The translations under genes were made by a program, and so were the position numbers. A DNA stretch of 64,000 bases from Amoebophrya sp. A120 (taxonomy: Eukaryota > Sar > Dinophyceae > Syndiniales > Amoebophryaceae): the NCBI GenBank assembly GCA_905178155.1, contig CAJINV010000007.1, forward strand, positions 1,705,341-1,769,340, written 5' to 3'. The notes beneath the pieces were generated by a model that was not told the DNA's origin, searched no databases, and saw only the letters and a program-made list of their open reading frames with translations. This document shows positions 22,302 to 32,361 of the stretch, one piece after another. Numbering within the stretch: the first letter of the stretch is position 1; each line of letters opens with the position of its first letter.

Positions 22302-25300
22302 ATGTTTCTCTCCCGCCACTGGGGCAAGCCTGTGGAGGTGAAGAAATCCGACACGGCAACCACGTGGTACCAAGCTGTCCTCGTTGGCGATGGCAAAAAC
22401 GGCGAGGCCGCCCGGGTCCGCTTCCCCTACGAGATATTCCCTTTCGACGCGATAGCACAAGCGAGCGCGGCCGCGTCGGGCTACGGCGGGCTGAAAAACC
22501 GCGACGTGATTTTAAATCCAACTGCCCTTGCCGGGAACGGGCAACCAGGGAGCAGTGTGAGTAAGACCACTTTATGTGCCTACGATGCGGAGAACGTTCT
22601 GTGGGCGGAAAAATTGGTTTTCGTTAAGCAGTGCTGCCGGGAACGACAGAGACCGACCGCAGCGAGCAACTGGGAACCGAGCGTGAATGAGTAAGAAGAA
22701 GAACTTCTTCACATGATAGATGAGGATTCAACATGTGATAAATGCAGGGAAACAAGACCACTATGCTAATGCTGCTCCCTCTGCTTCTTTGTCTTCTCTT
22801 CTTGTTCTTCATTGAGAGTTTCTTACTTTTTTCCGCAGTGCAGTATTTAGCAGGGGGTATTCTGGTGACCCGCAGAAGAACTCGGCTGTGATGTTGTCGG
22901 GAGGATAAGAGCCCTTGCTTCCCACCACAGTCACGCCCGGGTCTGCAATCCCGTGCAGGTCTGGGAGATGCCGTAGTGGAATACCGAAAAGCGTCCTTGC
23001 GGAGGCGGTAGGTCACCATGATGCCTACTAGACCTCGGTTGGAGGCTGACAATATGTCAATTCGTGTTGCAACATGGTATAATAGTTACACGGGTCGCTG
23101 GCGCTGCACCACCTCCAAACAAGATCACTTCTCTTGCCTCTTTATGATCAAGATCTATCGAAAAACATCACCAGACTCGTGGAGCTTTCCTTCGAGGCCA
23201 ACAAGTACTACCCCGCTGGCTGGGCGCTTGGCCGCGTGACCGGCACGAAAGACGAGTTTTATTTCGTCCGGTTTGAGGTTGACGAGAGCTCGGGTTTTAC
23301 GAAAGACCAAAAGACCGTGATCGTGAAGAAAGACGTCTTGCGCCGCCTTCCTGCGTTGCCAGACGGCATGATGAGTGGCAAAAATCAGATCATTTCTTCC
23401 GCGACAGGGGCTCCAGCCCTCGGTGGTCCAGCAGCATCCAGCAGTCGCCTGACATCTTCACAGCAAATGCTGAATTACAGTCGGTCGATCTGCCCGGAGG
23501 GCAGGTTCAGCAAGAAAATCTGCGAGTTGCCGGACCCGGAAGATCTGCACAGTTTGTGGCTATTCACACCGGACGCGGTGGAGATCCTGTCGCAGCTGAA
23601 GAGAAAACTGGAGCTGGTGGTACTATTTTTTTTATTTTTATTATGTTCATACGTCTGCAGCCGCTGCGAAGCATATAGATGTCTGTGTGAAGCAAGAAGA
23701 AAACTCAAGAGCAGCATCAGCATCAGAAGTTTTCAACGTTTTTTTAGAACAGGGACCCAGTGGTCGATGATTTTACGTTACAGGGACCCATGATTACGTG
23801 AAAACTTCTATCACAGCTCATCGTCCCCTCGCCTGAAGTGTCCTTCGGCGCGATGACGGGTGAGCAGCGCGAGCAATCCACCGCGGAGATCGCTCTGTTC
23901 GCCGCGGGGGACAACGAACGGAGCTTGAAAAACCTAGAACAAGCGGAGCTGCTCCTGCAGATACACTGGCACCACCAAACCAAGATCCAGGCGTTTACGC
24001 GGGAACGAGAAAAGAAACTGAAGGAGCTGGAGGCGTTAAAGGAGAAATTGGACCGGGGGACGGCAATGGTATAGGCAACTTCAGTTTTTTTTTCTTGAAA
24101 TAGGTAGAGGCGAATCCATCTTGATGTTCATCGTGGCGTGCTGTCATGCGCGTTGGCCTGCTTGTGTATCTCGACCGTGTCGTGGCAATAAAGAACAAGA
24201 AAGATATTAAAGAAAAAGATGCGTAGTAGAAGATCTAGATCATGGGCCACACAACTAAAATTCCACCCCAGCACCGCGAGATTTCTGAGAAGGTTGTCGG
24301 CAAGTTGATCGGTAAGAACGGGAAGAATATTGCCAGATTACAGGAGAAATACGGCGTTGAGATCAAAGTTGCGGATAAGAAGCCAACGAAAGCTACAGCG
24401 GCAACCCTTGTAGAGGTAGAACATGAACAAGTCGAAGAGGAAGATGAGCAGGTTGCAGCTGAGCCGGCGACGGCGCAGGACGACACCAAAATAAACGGAA
24501 CTTCTTCTAGTACCACGCCAAAGGGCGGCAGGTCGAACAAAAATAATTCCGCGGTAAAAAATAAGCCCGCAACTTCTTCTGCTACGCGGAAAATCACCAT
24601 TTTTGGGATTGACAAGGACGCGGTAAAGCAAGCGTGGGAAGAAACGGATCTTGCAATTTCTGAGATGAAACTGACACAGGATCAGTGCAAGTTTCTAAGG
24701 CAGAAGTGCCAATTCTCCGAGCTCATGCAGGAAACGGGAGCGAGCTTTATCGGGTAAAGTTGTTTTTTTGGTAAAACTGATTTTTGATGTGACACTGACA
24801 TACATGCCTGGTGAGACTCGTTTGTACAAAAGCAAAAGCATGCGTGAAGACACTAGGGACGTTTAAATAATATTTTACGTCGGCCTTCTAGTGATCAGCT
24901 GGGAGATTCTAAAACGTATGCATCAGCATGGTATGTTGCAAACAACACTACAAACCCATCCCCTTATCAGGTTCGGCTCGAAGGAGTCCACCACGCTAGA
25001 GGTTATCGGGAAGGAGATAGAAGTGGAGGAGGCAAAGCTGATATGCATTGCAAAACTATCGCACTAGTATGAATTGCATTACAAATTTCCCCAAGAACAA
25101 AAATGCAATTTGTCATGCTATTTCAGGAAGCAAGTTGGATTTGTCATGCATATCTGCAATTAGTACGAGTGTGATACTTTTGCTCAGGATAGCTGATCCT
25201 GGAGGGCCATCTGCTCTACTACAGCAGCTACCAAAGCATGAATGAGGCGAAAGAAACACTGCGCACTGAGGAGGAAAAGGTAAGTATAGCTATAGAAGAT

Positions 25301-25946
25301 TTTCGTCAACAACAACATCATGCTCGAGCACTAAAGTATGAAACGCGAGGACACACAGCTGCGACATCGATCATGTGCATCACGTTTTTGAGAAGTTGGG
25401 AAACGAACGCTGATGTTGCACCTCAACAACCAGAAGATGAATGCTAGTTCTCACTTATTTCTTTGGTCACATCAATTTTCTCAGTTCCAACAAGAATACG
25501 GACGTGCCGGAGGCAAGGGAAAGCGAAAAGGTCGCAAGTCTGCCAAAGACGCAAACGACAACAACGAGGCTGGTGCAGATAATTCGGACAAACAGAAAAA
25601 AGGATCTTCGAAAGGTGGCAAGGGGGGTAAGAACGCAAACAAGAACAACAAATCTAAGCCCGATAAACACGAGAAGGACAAAAGAGAGAAGTCTGAGAAT
25701 AAAGATAAAAGAACTAAGCCTGATCACGCAGCTGCTCCAAACGAGAAAAACACAAAGCCGGAGATCGCCCCCAACCCAAACGAGCCGTCGACTACCAGTA
25801 GCCCCGATCTGAAAACCAACAAACCTTCGTCCCCGAGTCCGAAGAGCAAGGGGGGAGCGAAGCGGAAGGGAAGTGTCGACTCTGTGGTCGAGACGGCCAC
25901 CGCAGCCGAGGCCGCAGCGCCGGCTGCCACGGTGGGGGGCGATTGA
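22302..25946 (+). CDS. FMR1/FXR-like Tudor-KH RNA-binding protein 2
   Basis: Second FMR1-like gene, diverged from the first. Tudor 1 is in the exon from 22302 (KPVEVKKSDTATTWYQAVLV). Tudor 2 is in the exon ending 23619 (KYYPAGWALGRVTGTKDEF). KH0 is 23817-24068. KH1 is 24239-24753 with an intact GKNG loop (LIGKNGKNIARL) and an internal acidic insertion of about 75 residues. The KH2 region is 24239-24753, 24971-25041 and 25197-25279, but it has RQKC where GxxG is expected, so classical RNA binding by KH2 is doubtful. The helix ILEGHLLYYSSYQSMNEAKE matches the post-KH2 helix of FMRP. The tail (25485-25946) is Lys/Asn-rich and then Pro/Ala-rich. Introns 23620-23816, 24069-24238, 24754-24970 and 25280-25484 are GT-AG; one introner is present. 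The junction between Tudor 1 and Tudor 2 (about 22620-23160) is not resolved. Confidence 0.82.
25042..25191 (+). mobile_element. introner, family B, short form
   Basis: This 150-bp element has left end TATGCATTGCAAAACTATCG and right end GATACTTTTGCTCAGGATA. The TSD is GCTGA (25037-25041 and 25192-25196), perfect. Excision joins EVEEAKL to ILEGHLLYY in frame. Size and interior match the element at 41180. Confidence 0.92.
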
Positions 25947-27108
25947 TTTACTTTTATCTTTTCTCACCACGAACATGATTTGCTATGAGGAGCATGCTGT
26001 AGTCGTCCTAATCTGTCACTATTTTTAAAATGAACACATAGAAAAGTTTTACTGGATGAACTGCTAGAAGATTGATGGGTAGTTCTTCTGGAGGAGGTCT
26101 TTGTATCCGCATTGCTACGGGGTTTTTGCTCTCGCCCTTTTCCGCTCAGATTTTCTGTTTTTCTCCTGGGTGGTAGCCGCGTCACGACGTACAATAAACG
26201 ACCAAAATATAAATCGAGGACTAGTTCATCTAGTTCAAGCCAAGGTATAGTACTCAAACGAGCATAAGGGTAAGGCATGCGCCTCGAAAAATACAAATTC
26301 AAATTTCTTGAGAGGTAGCATGTCTTTTTTTCTCGTGTGAATTGAATTCCTAGAAACCTGTGTCTGTGCTATAATGACGGCCATCTGTTGATCTGGCAAA
26401 TGTACTCCAGCTGGATCAACATCCAATTTTCGTCTCTGTGAACAAATGTTGCTGGAAGGCTGTTTTCTGTGAAATGACTCTAAGCACTTTGAGTTTGTTG
26501 CAAAGGCCAGCATAGTTCAAAAGAATGGGTGTACTGTAGGAGATGAAATATATGCGTCTTTGCAGTTTCATCTCGAATCAGAGCATTCGTGTGATTATAT
26601 CAAATCGAAATCGTAAGTGGTCGCTTGAAGTTGCGCAGCCCTCTTGTTTTCTTGCTTTGAAGATTCTGCATCGCAGAAGTAGATCTGTGGCTCTGTGAGT
26701 GATCAAGATCAGGCTGTAGAAGATGCATATTGACTGCTTCTGATTCCACGATTTCCAATTCCAGATCCCCTCGCCGATGCACGATCCCGACGGATTTTTT
26801 GATTTGCGTATCCATTCCTATTGTACAACTCTGTGATCCACGACACCTAGAACGGAACCGACGTCATTGCTGCCTCTCCTTGCTTTTGTTCGTGGTGGAA
26901 GATCATTTGTTTATGCTTTTCGAGGATGAAGTAGAATGCATATGACCTACAGTTCTTTCGTGTTCGTCGGTTTTTCTTCTGATTTCTTTTTCAGGTTAAA
27001 CTCTGTTGTCATGATCTAGAAAAACAGAAACACACAAGCTCATAAGTACACGAGTGCTACCACTCAAAAAAAATAAAATAAAAATTAAGTAGACTGAGAG
27101 ACAGACCG
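25947..27108. other. intergenic, no gene seen
   Basis: AT-rich, only short open frames, nothing recognisable. Confidence 0.5.
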
Positions 27109-29379
27109 ATGTTGGACAAAATGAATGTGCTATTGCTTCGCCGTAACTATTCATCGACGGCAGCGGCCGTGGTGAATAAACGCATATTGTCTACTGTCAC
27201 ACAAGGACCACATCAAGATCTATTCGTTGGAACATCAGCAGCAACTTCTTCTTCTTCAGCTTCCAAACTACGACCCCTCCCAACCGCGGTCATCAATTCG
27301 GCGCAACTCCTGGATGAGGTGAAGTTAGACGGCCAGAAGTGGATTTCCGACGCGCAAATCGCGAACATCAGCGAGTTGAGCTCGCTCCGGCTCCCGGCAG
27401 GCTCGTTGGTCCGGGTGGAGTATGAGAAAACAGCACGAAGTTCAAAATCAAATGGTCGAATATTAAATCAGAAAGAAATAATCGGGGTGGGTGTTTGGAA
27501 CCGACACTCGTCCGTGCCGATTCGGATGCTGGAAAATGAAGCACTCGACGTCCTCGCGCAGAGCAGTGAAGGCGATGTAGTGACTGCTCTTCCGAGAAGT
27601 TTCTTAGCGTACAGAAGCGGTGGTAGGGGTTGTACTACATCTGCAGCTGAAGAAGTTGTACTTGCGTCACACGGCCCATCGTCACAGGTGGATGTTGACG
27701 AGGACGCTGCGGAGGGCGCAGATGACGACGAAAATATTTTCGCGGACGGAGACGAAACAACAAACGACGAACAGGTTCAGCTTTCCCGCCGACATTGCGA
27801 GGATTTACGGAGCCTCTTAGTAAAACGGCTGACGGCGGTTTCGACTGCATTATCATCTTCCTGTGTATTACCAGATCATGATCATGAGCGAATTGGTACG
27901 TCAAACGAGAAACAAAGGAGCGATATCGCCGCGAGAGTATCCATCCCCTTCCTCTACACCCGCATTCTTGACGCTGACGCCGACGGATTCCCAGGTTTAT
28001 CTGTCGACCGCCATGGCTTCGACGCGGCGGTTCTGACCTACAACACGCTGGGGAGTTACCACTGCTACCACGAAATAGTGGAAAAAACCTTGGAGGACAA
28101 CGGAATCACGAAAATTGCGCAGCACAAGCTGATCTCAAAGAAGGAGAGGTATTATGCGAACGGAGCAGAATTCGCCACGAGTTTGGTGAAAGGGACGGAT
28201 CCGAACTTTTTGGTCAGGGAGGTTCTGCCTGAAGATGGTAGTGAAAATCAAGCACAAAGTGGTGCTACTTCTGCTGGACAACTAGACTCCTCGATTAAGG
28301 GACGCGACGACGAAAGCGACATCATGGACATGGACAAATTAGATCTTCTCACTGAAGAAACAAGCACAGGGAAGAATAAGAATGCAAATGCAGACACAGG
28401 GCCCCAAGCTCCCATTTCTAACGTCCTCGATTTCACCTTTAACGTGTACCAGCACTGCAGTCTAGGGTACGAGCGCCAGTACGACTATTCCTCCGCGAGA
28501 ATTCGGTCCTACCTTGCGAACTTGGTGAAAGACAAGCAATCCACGGTGCTGGACCTCTGGTGCCATCTCGGCGAAACCGGCCTGCGTTGCGCCAGTCAGG
28601 GAAAAGCGGAAGAGGTGATCCTGATCGAGGAGCGAGAGCACTTCGCCGTCGCAACTTTGCAGAACGCGAAGAGAAACGGAGCAACCGCAAACAGGACGAC
28701 GGTGTTGCACAAGAAGTCAATTTTCACGGAGCTGCGGAACATGGCGCTGGCCGGGCTGAAGTTTTCTTTGGTGGTGTGCAACCCGCCACTGGTGTTCGCG
28801 CAGCGGAAGAAAGACAGAAGGAAACAAGTAGCACTAGATGGCGACGTCCTGGACACTGTAGGTGGAGCAGGCCAGCTGCAAAGAAGTACTCAGATTCATG
28901 ATCAGGACGAGCAGAGAGATTATAGCCAAATTGCCGCCTCATCCACCTGTCCTTCCGGAGATCATGACCTTCCGGATGAGGACGGGTTTGAGCAGGTGGA
29001 TGACCTCGCAGCTGCTTCCACCGAAGCAGGGCGGCGTGGTAAGATGAGAACTTCGGCAGCAAATGACAAGTCGATCATGGTGCAGGAGCAAACTCCGCTC
29101 TCCCATCAATTTGGCAAGCGCTACCGTGTCGACCTTCGCGGCATCTGCCCAATTTTACGGCAAGCCGCACAGGTTACAGCGACGGACGGCTACATTGCGG
29201 TGAAGCTGTACTTGAGCCCGCGGAACCGGTCCTGGGGACCGCATTTGCTAAAACTCGCGTTTGAGCAGGCAGATAGAAACGGAAGCATCGTGAAAGAGTT
29301 CGCCAGTAGCTCGAATTTACCGAGGATAATGTCCCAAGACTACGAATTACCACACTGGTTCGTGGTCAGGGTGCATTGA
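27109..29379 (+). CDS. RlmI-like class I SAM-dependent rRNA methyltransferase, probably organellar
   Basis: Intronless 756-residue protein. The N-terminus (MLDKMNVLLLRRNYSSTAAAV) is rich in Arg/Ser/Ala and lacks early acidic residues apart from one Asp, as in mitochondrial presequences. A PUA-like region follows (about 85-160). The RlmI-type middle motif DGFPGLSVDRHGFD is at about 293. The SAM-binding motif I VLDLWCHLGETGL is at about 479, and the catalytic-loop-like CNPPLVFA at about 557. RlmI-family enzymes methylate a cytosine C5 in large-subunit rRNA. Three acidic or polar low-complexity inserts (about 195-225, 375-435, 565-655) lengthen it from the usual 400 or so residues. A second ATG at 27121 is an alternative start. 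It has no introner, unlike its neighbours. Confidence 0.8.
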   Translation: MLDKMNVLLLRRNYSSTAAAVVNKRILSTVTQGPHQDLFVGTSAATSSSSASKLRPLPTAVINSAQLLDEVKLDGQKWISDAQIANISELSSLRLPAGSLVRVEYEKTARSSKSNGRILNQKEIIGVGVWNRHSSVPIRMLENEALDVLAQSSEGDVVTALPRSFLAYRSGGRGCTTSAAEEVVLASHGPSSQVDVDEDAAEGADDDENIFADGDETTNDEQVQLSRRHCEDLRSLLVKRLTAVSTALSSSCVLPDHDHERIGTSNEKQRSDIAARVSIPFLYTRILDADADGFPGLSVDRHGFDAAVLTYNTLGSYHCYHEIVEKTLEDNGITKIAQHKLISKKERYYANGAEFATSLVKGTDPNFLVREVLPEDGSENQAQSGATSAGQLDSSIKGRDDESDIMDMDKLDLLTEETSTGKNKNANADTGPQAPISNVLDFTFNVYQHCSLGYERQYDYSSARIRSYLANLVKDKQSTVLDLWCHLGETGLRCASQGKAEEVILIEEREHFAVATLQNAKRNGATANRTTVLHKKSIFTELRNMALAGLKFSLVVCNPPLVFAQRKKDRRKQVALDGDVLDTVGGAGQLQRSTQIHDQDEQRDYSQIAASSTCPSGDHDLPDEDGFEQVDDLAAASTEAGRRGKMRTSAANDKSIMVQEQTPLSHQFGKRYRVDLRGICPILRQAAQVTATDGYIAVKLYLSPRNRSWGPHLLKLAFEQADRNGSIVKEFASSSNLPRIMSQDYELPHWFVVRVH

Positions 29380-30089
29380 TGAAGTTATAATATTATGAAA
29401 ATCATCATTATGATGATGGTGCCGCTACTGCATGTAGCATGCAACTTGCTGCGAACCGCGCATATTTGCACGGCTCTCTAGTAGAGAAGTCATACACATA
29501 CAGCACAGCTGCAAGCACTAGGACTAGAAGCGCCAGCTTGCAACGCCGCATGAGAGCTGCTACTCAACGCCGCATGAAAGCGCTGGAAACGCAGCGATGA
29601 GGGATTCCCCTTCGACGCGTGTACAATTGAGTGTGTTCTACTCAATCTCATCGTCTCTTCTGGGCTTGTTCGGTATCGTTGAGAAAGTGTCCATGTCCAC
29701 GTAGTGCTTGTCGTTGGCAATGTCGTCGTGAGGGTCGTAGCTGCAGACTGGGCACTGGAAGATATCGACGAAAAGAGAAATATTCATGTTGCATATTGAC
29801 AGTTCTTGACTCACAACTTCTATCAGAAGATTATTTTGATGGGTGACGAGTCATTTCGTGGTTCAACATTGCACCACAAAAACTCGTTCAGTTAAGGAGT
29901 TCCAACTTCAACTCGAGTGTGTCGTGCGAAAGTTGTCAAAAAACCGATAAGCATTAGCCTTCACTTTCTGAATAAAAATGACGTCGCTCCCGCTCCAGTG
30001 CAAAGAGCCGCAGCAAATCTGCGAATCGTTGCGGCAAACGCGGCCACGTCGCTACCACCCTTGCGGCGGCGGAAGTCGGCAAAATCGGT
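29380..30089. other. intergenic, no gene firmly seen
   Basis: The last 100 bp are open in the frame of the next gene (reading KSANRCGKRGHVATTLAAAE) back to a stop near 29982, so the true 5' end of that gene could lie here. Nothing else recognised. Confidence 0.4.
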
Positions 30090-30942
30090 ATGGTGAGTGC
30101 CTACGACGACACGAAGAGGTTCCGCGGCGCGGGCGCCGGGGAAGGTCGTGAGTCCTTCCAGACGCTGGAGGCGGATGGCAGTGCCGGCGAGGCTGCGACC
30201 GATGTCCCTGCACAGGAGGACGAGCTGCACACCGGGCCCGGTATATTGTTGAACTTCAGCAGCTGCAGCACCCAAGCGCATGACACTTCATCTTTTTCTT
30301 TTTTCACCACCTGCAAGAAGAGCAGGAGCTCATTCTTGATCATGTTTGCCAGTCGCAGCTGTATTCTTTCATGCACCATGTTGTACTATTCTTTCATGGC
30401 GTCCCTTCGTGCTTCATGTTCACAACATGGCGGAGCAGAGATCTGAATTCATGTATTTGACACGTTGGCGCAAAAATTGAATCGACTACTTCTGTGCTCA
30501 CCAAATGAAATAAAAAGATGCGACGTCGGCCAACAGTTTCATCTCGTCGGAGGCGGAGAAGGCGAGGAGGACGAGTGTCCTGAACAATTTTCGACCCGGA
30601 AGCACTATCTATGGAACGGGCTTCGCAGGATTATACGGCGAACCAAAGAACCCAAATCCGGAATTAGTTTCTCAAGTTGGTGACCATCTCATCTATCGCG
30701 TCCCCGTACCAGCGTCCACCAATGTCTGCAAACCGGGTTTCAGTTTTGCGTCCGGTTTAGTCCAGGGATGGCATACCCGGGGCGGTGCCATCGCGAAGTG
30801 CAAAGTCTACAATTGCTTTGGTGGGGAGGTAGACATGAAGGACCAGTGCTGCAACCAAGGATACGACGCCGAGCACAAACTGTTTTACTGCTACGACAAA
30901 AGCCCGTTGCCTCAGGTGTGTGAACAATACTCGTCAAAGTAG
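30090..30942 (+). CDS. small Cys-rich protein of unknown function (2 exons)
   Basis: I do not recognise this protein. Exon 1 (30090-30240) and exon 2 (30518-30942) are joined by a GT-AG intron; the sum of 576 nt gives 191 residues plus a stop. The C-terminal half is unusually regular for non-coding DNA: it reads GSTIYGTGFAGLYGEP, then VCKPGFSFASG and a cluster of Cys residues (CKVYNCFGGEVDMKDQCCN, then FYC and VCEQ). The Cys pattern suggests disulfides or metal binding. There is no clear signal peptide from the ATG chosen, and the frame is open further upstream, so the N-terminus is uncertain. Confidence 0.55.
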
Positions 30943-32361
30943 TTCGTAACTTTACTTCTTCGCACTGCAGTTATTACACCTGAGCAGTGGTCATCAGCGT
31001 GACAATGAATATAGAATAATGAAGCAAGCCTTACTTATACTTCCCGCAGGGCCCTCGCCCGTAGATAAATAGTCGTGCTGGTCCTGTTTGTTTGCGCAAA
31101 TAAATACAACGCTGCCTGCTCCTCGATTTGTAATCTGTAGTGTTGGCTACAGCTTTTTGTACAAAAGGAGAACGCTTTTGATTATCGATAGCCACGCGTT
31201 TACATTTGACTAAAGTACAGAGCGATGAAGAAGGTCTGTGCAAAGATCTTTTTCTTCGAATTCGTAGTATTTTCCTTTCGTCGCATTTTTACTGCAACGC
31301 CTCTTTATATTTATTGTACAAATTGAAATTGAAATTTTTATGACTACGACTATCACGAAGGAGATGAAGCACCCACCAAGTGCGCACCAAAAAAAAAAAA
31401 ATGACACCGAGATACAAGAAATTTTGAACCGTAGACTATATATTGCGTTGAAACACAGCGCGTCTCTGCCCTCTTTAGTGTGAAAACAGGAGAGAAGATG
31501 TGCGATGGTGCATAGACTCGTAGTACTAATAGTGAATCCAGTTGTTCCAAACACACCAAATCCGCCGTAGTACTGATTCGGATTCGTAGCTGTCGCACAA
31601 GTTGTCATAAAGGGCAAACACTGAAATGGAAATAATTTGAAATATTACCACATTATGAATTGAAGCGTGCGCCTTGTCATACTCATAAACATAATATCAA
31701 TAAGCTTCGGTTGCGTACTGGAACAACTACAACATGAAGTTCGGTGGCGTACTGCAAGAATGAGAAGGACTCGCATCTGTTGCCTACACGTGAAAATACA
31801 TTCCAGCACTCGGTTGGTCGTTCGTTCATCTTATCGTCCTCTCACCACTCGTGCAAAAATATTAGTTCCGTCTCGTACAACTCGGTCTCGTGCGCCTGAT
31901 ATTGAGGCTGAAGCCAAATTCTGTTTCTGACTTGATAGCTAAAAAATGCGTGCGCGCGGCCGCGCCGGCTCCTTCGTTCCAATGCATTGATCTTCATCTT
32001 TCCCACCACGTGGTGTTACAGCTACTTCATCTCACCAGTCTTCGTAGACTAATTTTGTGCTGTATCCCGGCAACAAAAATTGTCTCCTGCCTGTGCTTAA
32101 GCTTCAGCAAAGCTTCTTCTTCACAAACTGAACTTTCTAATAGTGCAATTTTACTATCACTCCTCCTCAAGGAAGTTCCCAGTACAATCTCTATCACCAC
32201 TTACAAAAAGTCCACCAAATCAGGGGCTGTATTGTTACTTCTCGAGTAGAGTAAGATACAACCTGCTTCGATTTTTCGGTTTGGACTTTTTCGAGTGCAG
32301 CGCTGTTGAATTCCACTCGGAGTTCAAGAAGGCACTGCATCACTGGTTTATGCAGTTTTAG
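30943..32361. other. intergenic, no gene seen
   Basis: AT-rich sequence with short open frames only. The right end is probably the 5' untranslated region of PKG-3. Confidence 0.5.
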
